From Hymenobacter lucidus (GTDB lineage: Bacteria; Bacteroidota; Bacteroidia; Cytophagales; Hymenobacteraceae): DNA of 64,000 nucleotides. The position numbers and the translations under genes are program-made. Shown piece after piece: positions 24,972 through 32,855 of this stretch. The notes beneath the pieces were generated by a model, which made no database searches, was not told where the DNA came from, and saw only the letters and a program-made list of their open reading frames with translations. The stretch spans positions 372,001 to 436,000 of the forward strand of contig NZ_JAJADR010000006.1 of assembly GCF_020447265.1 (NCBI RefSeq), given 5' to 3'. Numbering within the stretch: the first letter of the stretch is position 1; every line of letters begins with the position of its first letter.

Positions 24972-25066
24972 CCGGTAGCTCTTACCATCGTAGCGACTTT
25001 ACCCGGTAATCAACCGAAATAGTAGCGTCCAAATTGCGCTGTTTGACGCGGTAGCTCTTACCATCG
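24972..25066. repeat. 18-bp direct repeat upstream of the GH2-type gene
   Basis: CGGTAGCTCTTACCATCG occurs at 24972-24989 and again at 25049-25066, 77 bp apart. Each contains the short dyad GGTAgctctTACC. It lies between divergent genes, so it may be an operator pair. Confidence 0.6.
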
Positions 25067-25138
25067 GCAGCAGTTATTAAGGAATGCTGACCTACTGAAT
25101 TAACTGTTAATTTGGCGCCCTGACCCTATTCTCACTCT

Positions 25139-26413
25139 ATGAAAGCCTACGTCCTGCTCTCCTTCCTGGCCCTGACCACTGCTGCCCAGGCCCAGACTGG
25201 CCCCGTTAAAGTCGAAGTAAAGCAAACCGCTGGCCGCTACGAGCTGCGGCGCGGCGGCCAGCCTTACTTCATCAAGGGCGCGGGCGGCGGGCAGTTTCCC
25301 GAGCGAGTGCGGGCTTATGGCGGTAACTCCCTACGCACCTGGGACACGCGCAGCGCCGACCAAGTGCTGGCCGAAGCCAACAAAAATGGCCTCACCGTGA
25401 TGCTGGGCCTCGACGTAGCCCGGGAGCGGCACGGCTTCGACTACAACAACCCCGAAGCCGTGGCCGCCCAGCTGCAAAAGGTGAAGGCCGAGGTGCTTAA
25501 GTACAAAGACAATCCGGCGGTGCTGTTCTGGGGCATCGGCAACGAGCTGAACCTGGAGTACACCAACCCCAAGGTGTGGGACGCCGTGCAGCAGATTGCC
25601 CAGATGATTCACGAGGTAGACCCCAATCACCCTACCAGCACCGTGCTGGCCGGCCTCAACCAAAAGGAAGTGGATCTGATAAAAGCCAAGTGCCCGGCCG
25701 TGGATATTCTGAGCATCAACACCTACGCCGGGCTGGCCGAAATACCCCAGCAGGTGCGCAAAACCGGCTGGGCGGGCCCCTACGTGGTGGCCGAATGGGG
25801 CCCCACCGGCCACTGGGAAAGCCCCGTCACGCCCTGGAAAGCCTCGGTGGAGGAAACCAGCAGCCAGAAAGCCGCCGTGTATCAGAGCCGCTACGAGGCC
25901 TCCGTGGCGAAAGACAAAACTCAGTGCCTGGGCACCTACGTGTTTTTGTGGGGCCAGAAACAGGAGCGCACCCCCACCTGGTACGGTATCTTCACCGAAG
26001 ACGGTAAGGAGTCGGAAGTGGTGGACGTGATGCAGTACCTCTGGAGCGGGCAGTGGCCCAAAAACCGCGCCCCGCACCTGGCCAGCTTTACGCTGAATGG
26101 GAAGAAAGCCACCGACAACGTGCAGTTGCTACCCGGCCAGAGCGTACCCGCCGTAGCCACCGTCGCGGACCCCGATAAGGACCCGCTCACCTACCGCTAC
26201 GAGCTGCTGCCCGAAAGCACCGACCTGAAAACCGGCGGCGACCGGGAAACGCGCCCCACTGCCATTCCCGGCCTGATTCCGGCCGGCGCCAAGGGCCAGA
26301 CAACGCTGAAGGCGCCGGCAAAAGAAGGCGCTTACCGGCTGTTTGTGTATGCCTATGATAGCCAAGACAACGTGGCTACGGCCAATATTCCGTTTTATGT
26401 GCAGGGGAAGTAA
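25139..26413 (+). CDS. Secreted GH2-type TIM-barrel glycoside hydrolase
   Basis: The 424-residue protein has a signal peptide (cleavage near TTAAQAQ). Residues about 40-320 form a glycoside hydrolase family 2-like TIM barrel, with the acid/base Glu136 in WGIGNELNLE and the nucleophile Glu219 in YVVAEWGPTGH. The remainder (about 325-424) is a beta sandwich. It has no N-terminal sugar-binding domain of classical GH2 enzymes, so the true family could be a GH5-like clan A relative. A beta-glycosidic substrate is likely, but which one is unknown. It is transcribed alone. Confidence 0.8.
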   Translation: MKAYVLLSFLALTTAAQAQTGPVKVEVKQTAGRYELRRGGQPYFIKGAGGGQFPERVRAYGGNSLRTWDTRSADQVLAEANKNGLTVMLGLDVARERHGFDYNNPEAVAAQLQKVKAEVLKYKDNPAVLFWGIGNELNLEYTNPKVWDAVQQIAQMIHEVDPNHPTSTVLAGLNQKEVDLIKAKCPAVDILSINTYAGLAEIPQQVRKTGWAGPYVVAEWGPTGHWESPVTPWKASVEETSSQKAAVYQSRYEASVAKDKTQCLGTYVFLWGQKQERTPTWYGIFTEDGKESEVVDVMQYLWSGQWPKNRAPHLASFTLNGKKATDNVQLLPGQSVPAVATVADPDKDPLTYRYELLPESTDLKTGGDRETRPTAIPGLIPAGAKGQTTLKAPAKEGAYRLFVYAYDSQDNVATANIPFYVQGK

Positions 26414-26480
26414 GCCTTGGTGTAGGTGCCAGGTGAAATCCGGATGAGAATCTTGTCTGTATAAAATGTAATTCGATAGA

Positions 26481-26840
26481 ATGGGCACCGAGTCATTTAA
26501 CGAAGCATTCTGCACCTTTTTGGAGTCACACCTGGAAAGAACTTTTGCTGATGCTGACCGCAAGGAAATCAAGGGACTTTGGTGCGACGGAATTTTAATG
26601 CCGTTGCCAGAAAGCCAACTGACGAAAAAGGCGGTAAATGACACTAGACAGATAGTTACTAAAGCTTTTATCGGCCATTCCGACACCAGCACTTACTCAC
26701 TTATTATCGACTTCGGCAAGTTTTCTCTCAGACGGTATGCCAAAGGCACAAGCTTGGTTGATTGTGTTCCAAGTGCAGAATCTATGGATTGGATTAGCAT
26801 CGATATTGACAACCAACTCATAAGAATTCAGCTTAAATAA
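26481..26840 (+). CDS. Hypothetical protein
   Basis: This is a 119-residue cytoplasmic-looking protein with no signal, membrane helix or known motif. It looks alpha/beta, with the helices in the N-terminal half and strands towards the C-terminus (YSLIIDFGKFSLR, WISIDIDNQLIRIQL). Its GC content is visibly lower than that of both flanking genes. The next gene, an acetyltransferase, starts 11 bp after its stop, so the two are probably on one transcript. A small immunity-like protein is a possible guess, without further support. Confidence 0.55.
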   Translation: MGTESFNEAFCTFLESHLERTFADADRKEIKGLWCDGILMPLPESQLTKKAVNDTRQIVTKAFIGHSDTSTYSLIIDFGKFSLRRYAKGTSLVDCVPSAESMDWISIDIDNQLIRIQLK

Positions 26841-26851
26841 GTCGTAGATCT

Positions 26852-27355
26852 ATGTCTTTCACCCTCCGCCCCTGGCAGCCCACCGACCTGCCCAACCTGG
26901 TTCAGTACGCCAATAACCCCGAAATTGCCCGGTTCATGACCGACCAGTTTCCCCATCCTTTCACCGAAGAAAAAGCCCAGGGCTTCATTGCCTTTGCCGG
27001 CAGCCACACGCCCCAGCGCGTGTTTGCCATTGAGGTAGACGGGCAGGCGGCGGGCGGCATCGGTATTCATCCCCAGACCGATATTCAGTGCAAAAATGCC
27101 GAGCTGGGCTACTGGTTGGCTCAGCCGTTCTGGGGCCGGGGCATCGTTACGGAAGCCATCCGGCAGGTCGTGGCCTACGGCTTCGCCACGTTCGACATTA
27201 CCCGCATCTTCGCCCGGCCCTACGGCACCAATATCGGCTCCCAGCGCGCCCTGGAAAAGGCTGGTTTCGTGCTGGAAGGCCGCTTTGCTCAGACGCTCTT
27301 CAAGAACGGCGAGTTTCTGGATGAGTTGGTATACGCCGTGCGCCGCCATGCGTAA
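26852..27355 (+). CDS. GNAT family N-acetyltransferase (RimJ/RimL-like)
   Basis: The 167-residue protein starts FTLRPWQPTDLPNLVQYANN and has motif A near GYWLAQPFWGRGIVTEA, the acetyl-CoA pyrophosphate loop (Q/R-x-x-G-x-G). IFARPYGTNIGSQRALEKAG is the usual C-terminal block of RimJ/RimL-like enzymes, which acetylate amino groups of proteins or small molecules using acetyl-CoA. The target is unknown. Its stop codon falls inside the next acetyltransferase gene, with an 8-bp overlap, so translation is coupled. Confidence 0.9.
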   Translation: MSFTLRPWQPTDLPNLVQYANNPEIARFMTDQFPHPFTEEKAQGFIAFAGSHTPQRVFAIEVDGQAAGGIGIHPQTDIQCKNAELGYWLAQPFWGRGIVTEAIRQVVAYGFATFDITRIFARPYGTNIGSQRALEKAGFVLEGRFAQTLFKNGEFLDELVYAVRRHA

Positions 27356-27887
27356 CCTCGAAACCCCGCGCCTGCTGCTGCGCCCCATGCAGCCCGACGA
27401 CGCGCCCGGTATCCTGGCCCTCGACTCCGACCCGCAGGTGCTGCGCTACGTGCCCGGCAAGCTGCTGAGCACGCTGGACGAAGCAGCGGAAGTGGTGCAG
27501 TACGTGCGCCGGCAATACGAGCAAAATGGTGTGGGCCGCTGGGCCGTGGTGCGCCGCGACACGCAGGAGTTTATTGGCTGGTGCGGCATCAAGCTCATGA
27601 ATGACCACGTGGTAAATGGCCGCACCAACTACCACGACATCGGCTACCGGCTGCTGCCGAAGCACTGGGGCCAGGGCTACGCCTCCGAAGCCGCCCGAGG
27701 CAGCCTCGATTACGCCTTCCAGGAAATGAAGCTGCCCGAAATTCACGCTACCGCCATGCAGGACAATCTGGCTTCCTGCCGGATTCTGGAGCGGCTGGGG
27801 CTGGAAAAGCAGCAGGAGTTTGTGCAGGATGATGCCGTGTGGAATTGGTATACGAAGCTCAACGAGGCCACCCGAAAATCCGGCTAA
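27348..27887 (+). CDS. GNAT family N-acetyltransferase
   Basis: The 179-residue protein has the family start (METPRLLLRP-like, here NLETPRLLLRPMQPDD), a central LLPKHWGQGYASEAARG with the acetyl-CoA loop, and a C-terminal ATAMQDNLASCRILERLGL. It belongs to the RimJ/RimL-like group. ATG 27348 is inside the last codons of the preceding acetyltransferase, an arrangement that sets this start over a much longer frame that overlaps the first gene. The pair may be ancient tandem duplicates with diverged targets. Confidence 0.9.
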   Translation: MRNLETPRLLLRPMQPDDAPGILALDSDPQVLRYVPGKLLSTLDEAAEVVQYVRRQYEQNGVGRWAVVRRDTQEFIGWCGIKLMNDHVVNGRTNYHDIGYRLLPKHWGQGYASEAARGSLDYAFQEMKLPEIHATAMQDNLASCRILERLGLEKQQEFVQDDAVWNWYTKLNEATRKSG

Positions 27888-27897
27888 TGTTGTTTCT

Positions 27898-28085
27898 TCT
27901 GTCATCCTCTCCATCTGTCATCCTGAATGGAGCGAAGCGGATTGAAGGAACTTCCTCACCTATCCCACCGAGGTTTGTACCACCCCCTAAAGCCCTTTAC
28001 CGCGCCGACGGTAAAGGGCTTTTTCACGTTGAATCAGGCGTACCACTGAGGTGAGGAAGGTCTTCGTGGGACGCACGCCAGATGA
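27898..28085. repeat. Imperfect long inverted repeat flanking a terminator
   Basis: GTCATCCT and CTTCCTCACCT on the left (27917-27960) are matched in inverse by AGGTGAGGAAGG (from 28049) and TGAAGCATGAC at the right. A terminator-like stem (27989-28022) lies at the centre. It fills the gap between the acetyltransferase and slipin genes and looks like a decayed dispersed element. Confidence 0.55.
27989..28022. terminator. Bidirectional terminator hairpin
   Basis: A 14-bp perfect stem (AAAGCCCTTTACCG at 27989-28002 with 28009-28022) around a 6-nt loop, followed by TTTT. It separates the convergent acetyltransferase and slipin genes and shares its stem core with 10463-10496. Confidence 0.8.
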
Positions 28086-28121
28086 AGCATGACAGCCGGA
28101 AAAAGATAATAGCCGCAACAA

Positions 28122-28877
28122 TTACATCTTGCCGGCCAGCTGAGTCAGGCTTTTGGCGGCGCTGGTAAACTCCGAGGGCACCATTACGATAGTCGTGGTA
28201 TTGTTGTCGATACCGATTTCGGAGAGCATCTGCATGCGGCGCAGCTCCAGGGCAATAGGGCTTTCCTCCATTTGCCGGGCACCCTGCGTGAGCTTGATGC
28301 TGGCTTCGAGCTCGGCTTCGGCTTTGATGATGCGGGCCCGTTTTTCCCGGATGGCTTCGGCCTCCCGCGCCATGGCCCGCTGCATGGATTCGGGGATTTC
28401 TACGTCCTTGATTTCTACCATCTCAATCTTGACGCCCCAGGTTTCGGTGGCCGCATCCACCAGGTTTTGCAGCGTAGCATTGATCTGCTGCCGGTCTTTG
28501 AGCACGCCGTCGAGCGGGTGCTGCCCGATGATATTGCGCAGGGCCGTGACGGAGAGTTGGTACACGGCCTGGTTGAAGTTGGCCACCTTGATAATGGCGC
28601 TGGCCGGGTCCACGACCCGAAACCAGAGCACAGCGTTTACCTTAATTGTAACGCTGTCTTTGGTAATGGTTTCCTGCTGCTCCAGGTCCACGGTTTTGGT
28701 GCGGATGTCAATGGTTTGCTGCCGCTCAATGAACGGAATAATCCAGTAGAGGCCGGGGCCGCGGGTGCCCACGAAGCGGCCCAGCCGAAACACAATAGCC
28801 CGCTCATATTCCTGCGCGATACGCAGGCCCAGCAGCAAAAAGACAACGATGACGAGTACAATAGAAAGCAGTGACAT
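28122..28877 (-). CDS. Slipin family (SPFH/Band 7) membrane protein
   Basis: The 251-residue protein has one N-terminal membrane helix (about 3-20) followed by an SPFH domain (about 22-190). It contains YERAIVFRLGRFVGTRGPGL, QETITKDSVTIKVNAVLWFR and the amphipathic EIPESMQRAMAREAEAIREK. Slipins form ring-like oligomers in membranes and are often linked to membrane stress or proteolysis. No NfeD partner gene is next to it, which is common for short slipins. The 294 bp before it contain only a weak hairpin near 29119-29146. Confidence 0.92.
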   Translation of the reverse strand: MSLLSIVLVIVVFLLLGLRIAQEYERAIVFRLGRFVGTRGPGLYWIIPFIERQQTIDIRTKTVDLEQQETITKDSVTIKVNAVLWFRVVDPASAIIKVANFNQAVYQLSVTALRNIIGQHPLDGVLKDRQQINATLQNLVDAATETWGVKIEMVEIKDVEIPESMQRAMAREAEAIREKRARIIKAEAELEASIKLTQGARQMEESPIALELRRMQMLSEIGIDNNTTTIVMVPSEFTSAAKSLTQLAGKM

Positions 28878-29118
28878 GGCGACGAATGAGTAAAAGAGAA
28901 ACCAACTGTGCTGGTGAGTTAGCCAGCAGCACCCGCCGTGCCAATGGGTTTTCTGCCCCCGTACTTACCAGTCATTTCACCCCTGGCTGCTTTTAAACCC
29001 TGATTCAGCCGGTTATTCTTTTTTTCGTGCGCCTCAAGCCCGCCCGCTACCCTATCGTTTTGGGGTGGTCCGTTAGTCGTTTTGGTAGTATGCTCCAACA
29101 GTTCAGCCCCAAAGCAAT

Positions 29119-29146
29119 GCGCCCGGCTCTGGGTAGAACCGGGCGC
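29119..29146 (-). terminator. Hairpin after the HIT-NuiA gene
   Basis: GCGCCCGG at 29119-29126 pairs with CCGGGCGC at 29139-29146 (extendable with a wobble to about 10 bp). It lies 25 bp downstream of the HIT-NuiA stop on that strand, without a proper T-run, so a weak terminator is all that can be claimed. Confidence 0.45.
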
Positions 29147-29171
29147 GTAACGCTGGTCATTAGATGAAAAA

Positions 29172-30065
29172 TCAGGTTTCGGTCAGCACGGTTTTGAAGC
29201 CGGCCAGCTTACCGTCACTCGTGCGGCCCAGCGCGTAGGCCTGCACCTGCGGCCCCTCACCCATGCGGTACACTTTGGTTTCGTCCAGGTCCTGCTTCAT
29301 AAACATCTGCAGGGCCTTGTAGCGGTTGGCCAGCGCCGGATTTTCCAGAATACCATCGTCGGCCGTGTGGTTGCGCAGGAAGTGCAGCAAATCCACAGTT
29401 GCAACCTTGGTACCGGCCGGCTGGCCCGTGAGCTGCAGCAGGGTGGCATCGGTGAGGGCCCCACCGGGCGCCTCGTAGCTCACCACCGTCAGCGGCGCTT
29501 CCGACTCACTCATGAACTTCAGGTCCTTGGTCAGCTGCTGGAGCTGTTGCGAAACCGGGTCGGTAGCGACGGCGCTGGCCGGAGCAGTTTCGTTGCTTTC
29601 GGTGGTTTCGCGCTCAGCTTTGCTGGCAAGCGGCTTCACCCCCCGGCTATCCGGCTGCGAGGTACTGGCTGCCGGCACTTTGGCGTTGATGGCCGCCGCC
29701 AGCTCGTTCATGCGTTGGTCTTCCACCTTTATTTTGGGGTTGGCAAAGTTCATATCCGACACCTTGTTCATCGGAATCAGGTGAATGTGGGCGTGGGGCA
29801 CCTCCAGGCCGATAACGGCCACTCCGATGCGCCGGCAGGTCACGGCTTCCTTCACGCCCTTGGCCACGCGCTGGGCAAACAGGTGCAGCGCCGCCAGCTC
29901 CTCGGGGGCCATGTCAAAGATATAGTCGACCTCACGCTTGGGAATCACCAGCGTATGGCCTTCCACCAGCGGCGTAATGTCCAGAAAAGCCAGGTGGTGC
30001 TCGTCCTCGGCGACTTTAAAAGCGGGCAGCTCGCCCGAAATAATGCGGGAAAAGATGGAAGGCAT
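29172..30065 (-). CDS. HIT-domain protein fused to a nuclease A inhibitor (NuiA-like) domain
   Basis: ATG 30065 gives 297 residues. The first 130 are a HIT-family nucleotide hydrolase (SIFSRIISGELPAFKVAED, VIPKREVDY, and the triad HAHIH at 91-95). A polar linker of 42 residues follows. Residues about 173-297 match the NuiA family (FMSESEAP, LLQLTGQPAGTKVATVDLL, FLRNHT, VYRMGE, GRTSDGKLAGFKT), ending in Thr, as in NuiA. In Anabaena, NuiA blocks the NUC1-type nuclease NucA. The frame is continuous, so the fusion is real in this sequence. The gene follows greA and a repeat gap on the same strand. Confidence 0.88.
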   Translation of the reverse strand: MPSIFSRIISGELPAFKVAEDEHHLAFLDITPLVEGHTLVIPKREVDYIFDMAPEELAALHLFAQRVAKGVKEAVTCRRIGVAVIGLEVPHAHIHLIPMNKVSDMNFANPKIKVEDQRMNELAAAINAKVPAASTSQPDSRGVKPLASKAERETTESNETAPASAVATDPVSQQLQQLTKDLKFMSESEAPLTVVSYEAPGGALTDATLLQLTGQPAGTKVATVDLLHFLRNHTADDGILENPALANRYKALQMFMKQDLDETKVYRMGEGPQVQAYALGRTSDGKLAGFKTVLTET

Positions 30066-30070
30066 GTGTG

Positions 30071-30229
30071 ATTCAGTGAAATGGTGAGTTAGTGAGTGGG
30101 ATTTTAGCGCAACGAAACTACTGAGCCAAAGTACGGGGCAAAACGCAAAAGGGCGAAGCCGTCGGCTTCGCCCTTTCAAGAATACCGGAAATGGCAACTC
30201 ACTACGTCACCATTTCACTAACTCACTTC
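30071..30229. repeat. Phrase-type inverted repeat with terminator core
   Basis: Words such as AGTGAAATGGTGAGTTAGTG at about 30077-30096 return in inverse at 30189-30229 (CACCATTTCACTAACTCACT) with few mismatches. The gap is exactly that between the HIT-NuiA start and the GreA stop. The centre carries the stem at 30148-30176. Confidence 0.6.
30148..30176 (-). terminator. Intrinsic terminator of greA
   Basis: A 13-bp stem (AAAGGGCGAAGCC, 30148-30160 with 30164-30176) around loop GTC. It follows the greA stop on the minus strand and lies before the HIT-NuiA start, so it probably insulates the two genes. Confidence 0.75.
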
Positions 30230-30703
30230 CTAGCGGCTCACTTCCAGAATCTGGAACTGGAGCTTGCCGGCGGGCACGATGATTTCGGCCGTGTCACCGG
30301 CCGACTTACCGAGCAGGCCTTTGCCGATGGGCGACTTCACGGAAATCTTGCCGGCGGCCAGGTTGGCTTCTTCCTCGGCCACGAGCAGGTAGTCGAGCAC
30401 CATGTTGTTCTTCAGATTCTTGAGCTTCACCTTACTCAGAATCAACACTTTGGTCACGTCCATGTTGGTGTCGTCGATGAGGCGGGCGTTGCCCATCACT
30501 TCTTCCAACTTGGCTATTTTCAGCTCCAGCAGACCTTGCGCGTCTTTGGCGGCGTCGTATTCGGCATTTTCGCTCAGGTCGCCTTTGTCGCGGGCTTCGC
30601 GCAGGTCTTCAGCTGCTTTGGCCCGGCCGCGGATTTTGAGGTCCTGCAGCTCGTCTTTGAGCTTCTGCAGGCCTTCAGGGGTATAGTAATTAACGGATGC
30701 CAT
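30230..30703 (-). CDS. greA: Transcription elongation factor GreA
   Basis: The 157-residue protein begins SVNYYTPEGLQKLKDEL and continues as an antiparallel coiled coil to about residue 75, with the acidic tip DLSENAEYDAAK that enters the RNA polymerase secondary channel. The C-terminal FKBP-like domain has SPIGKGLLGKSAGD, a GreA hallmark. It rescues backtracked RNA polymerase by stimulating transcript cleavage. ATG 30703 is the family start. The frame open to 30799 is ignored. Confidence 0.95.
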   Translation of the reverse strand: MASVNYYTPEGLQKLKDELQDLKIRGRAKAAEDLREARDKGDLSENAEYDAAKDAQGLLELKIAKLEEVMGNARLIDDTNMDVTKVLILSKVKLKNLKNNMVLDYLLVAEEEANLAAGKISVKSPIGKGLLGKSAGDTAEIIVPAGKLQFQILEVSR

Positions 30704-30805
30704 GGCGGTGGGATGGTTTGCTAAAAAACAAGGAGAACGGTCGGCGAAGCCAACCGTTCTCCGAAACAGGTTTGAGACAAATATACGAATCCGGCGCAAT
30801 ACCCG

Positions 30806-31813
30806 CTAGTCCCTGGCCGGCGGGTTGCGCAAAAACTCTCCGATTTTGTGGGCCAGTACCTCGTTTATGCGCCGGTACGACTGTTGACTCCAGCCCCCAA
30901 TATGGGGCGTAAACGACACATTGGGCGAGGCTTTGAGAAAATCTAAGGTGGCCTGCTGAGCGTCGGTGAGCGTAGCCAGCTTTTCGTTTTCGAGCACGTC
31001 GAGGGCCGCGCCCCGCACCTGCCCGCTCTGCAGGCCGCGCACTAGGGCCGCGTGGTCGAGCACCTCGCCCCGGGCCGTGTTCAGCAGCCAGATGGGGTTG
31101 CGGAAACCACTCAGCAGCTCGTCGTTTACGAATTCCTTATTGGCCGCTACATAGGGAATATGCACGCTCAGCACCTCGGCCCGCTCCTGCAATTCCTGCA
31201 GTGACACCAAGATGGCGTTATGGTCGCCTTCGTGGTCAGGGTTGATGTCGTAGGCCAGCACCGTGCAGCCGAAGCTGCTCAGACGCTTGGCAAAAGCCGC
31301 CCCCATGTGGCCGTAGCCCAGAATGCCCACCACTTTGCCGCCCAGTTCCTCGCCCCGGTTGGCCTCGCGCTGCCACACACCCTGCCGCACCTCGTGGTCG
31401 GCCCGCACGATGTTGCGCAGCATTGCCAGCAGCAAACCCAGCGTAAACTCGCCCACCGCGTCGCGGTTGCCCTCCGGCGCGTTCAGCAGCGTTACGCCCG
31501 CCGAGGCCAGCGCCGCTTCATCAATATTATCGACGCCGGCCCCGGCCCGGGCCACGTAGCGCAGGTGTGGGCCGTGGGCCAGCAGTTCGGCGTTTATCCG
31601 CAGCTTGCTGCGCACGATGAGCCCGTTATAGGGCTGCGCGGCCAGCACGGCGGGTATTTCAGCGGCTTTCAGATCGGGGCGGTAGTGCAGCACAATGCCC
31701 AGCGGCACAAGCAACTCGGGCAGCGAGGGGTGCATTTCATCCACGCAGAGGCACAGGGACTTATTCTGTGGCAAACCACTCGGGTTCTGGGCGGGCAAAG
31801 CAGATTCACTCAT
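30806..31813 (-). CDS. D-isomer-specific 2-hydroxyacid dehydrogenase (phosphoglycerate dehydrogenase-like)
   Basis: The 335-residue protein has the catalytic and NAD-binding blocks of the family: VARAGAGVDNIDEAA, the Rossmann GILGYGHMGAAFA, the arginine in LLNTARGEVLD, the glutamate near DVLENEK, and HIGGWS with the catalytic His. It matches the short SerA-like dehydrogenases that oxidise 3-phosphoglycerate for serine synthesis, lacking an ACT domain. Other hydroxyacids cannot be excluded. It is encoded upstream of greA on the same strand with a gap of about 100 bp. Confidence 0.9.
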   Translation of the reverse strand: MSESALPAQNPSGLPQNKSLCLCVDEMHPSLPELLVPLGIVLHYRPDLKAAEIPAVLAAQPYNGLIVRSKLRINAELLAHGPHLRYVARAGAGVDNIDEAALASAGVTLLNAPEGNRDAVGEFTLGLLLAMLRNIVRADHEVRQGVWQREANRGEELGGKVVGILGYGHMGAAFAKRLSSFGCTVLAYDINPDHEGDHNAILVSLQELQERAEVLSVHIPYVAANKEFVNDELLSGFRNPIWLLNTARGEVLDHAALVRGLQSGQVRGAALDVLENEKLATLTDAQQATLDFLKASPNVSFTPHIGGWSQQSYRRINEVLAHKIGEFLRNPPARD

Positions 31814-31835
31814 CCTAGCAGGGGGTTAGCGACGC

Positions 31836-32687
31836 TTATTCTTCTTCGTCAGCAACTTCTTTTACACGTCTGGATTTGGCATTATTGACCGTAGGCGGGG
31901 CCACCACGCGGTGCTGCTCCACGTGCTTAGTCAGGGCCACGAAATCGGCCACGCTCAGCTGCTCGGCGCGCTTCTCGAAAATCGGCTCGATGGTAGCCTC
32001 TACCGGCATGCCGAAGGGCTTCAGGGCGTTGCGCAGGGTTTTGCGGCGGGTCTGGAAGGCCTGCTTCACCACCTTAAAAAACAGCTTCTCGTCGCAGTCG
32101 AGCTGCGCGGTGGCGTTGCGGGTGAGGCGGATGACGGCCGACTGCACCTTGGGCGGCGGAATAAAGACGTGGGGCGGCACCGTAAACAGCATTTCGACGG
32201 TGTAAAAGGCCTGCAGCAGCACGCTCAGAATACCGTAGGTTTTGGAGCCCGGCGGCTCGGCAATCCGGTCGGCCACTTCCTTCTGAATCATGCCCACCAC
32301 CTCGCGCACCTGCTGCCGGTGCGTGAGCACCTGGAAGAAAATCTGGCTGCTGATGTTATAGGGAAAGTTGCCGATAATGGCCAGCGGCTTGTCAGGAAAC
32401 AGCGTGTTGAGGTCCTGCTTCAGAAAGTCGGAGGAAATGATGCGCCCCTCCAGCTCGGGGAAGTTGCGGCCCAGGTACGCCACCGATTCCCGGTCAATTT
32501 CCACCACCGTGGTCTGGTATTCGGGGTGCTTGAGCAAGTCGCCGGTCAGCACGCCCATCCCGGGCCCGATTTCCAGGACCTCCGTTACGCCGTCGGGCAG
32601 GCGCAACGATTCCACGATGTGCCGCGCAATGTTGGGGTCGGCCAGAAAGTGCTGTCCTAAGTGTTTTTTGGGGCTAACGTGGTCCAT
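31836..32687 (-). CDS. rsmA: 16S rRNA dimethyladenosine transferase RsmA (KsgA)
   Basis: The 283-residue protein begins KKHLGQHFLADPNIARHIV, followed by the SAM-binding VLEIGPGMGVLT and the catalytic motif NFPYNISSQIFF, all diagnostic of KsgA. The C-terminal helical domain has VPPHVFIPPPKVQSAVIRL. It dimethylates two adjacent adenines near the 3' end of 16S rRNA. ATG 32687 is the usual start. The frame that continues to 32807 has no family similarity. The short region to 32855 separates it from the divergent aminopeptidase gene. It precedes the dehydrogenase gene by 22 bp. Confidence 0.95.
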   Translation of the reverse strand: MDHVSPKKHLGQHFLADPNIARHIVESLRLPDGVTEVLEIGPGMGVLTGDLLKHPEYQTTVVEIDRESVAYLGRNFPELEGRIISSDFLKQDLNTLFPDKPLAIIGNFPYNISSQIFFQVLTHRQQVREVVGMIQKEVADRIAEPPGSKTYGILSVLLQAFYTVEMLFTVPPHVFIPPPKVQSAVIRLTRNATAQLDCDEKLFFKVVKQAFQTRRKTLRNALKPFGMPVEATIEPIFEKRAEQLSVADFVALTKHVEQHRVVAPPTVNNAKSRRVKEVADEEE

Positions 32688-32855
32688 AGTGTTCTTAAAA
32701 GCTGCAAATGAAGAGCAAAAGAGGGAATTGAAGGCCGGAGCACAATTTTGGTCGACTGCAAAGCCAGCAACGGCCGTTCTTGCCGCGTATACCTTACTTC
32801 TACGCAAGGCTGCCTACCTTGCGCGCCCTAACTCGCCCCAAAGATACGCCCGTCC

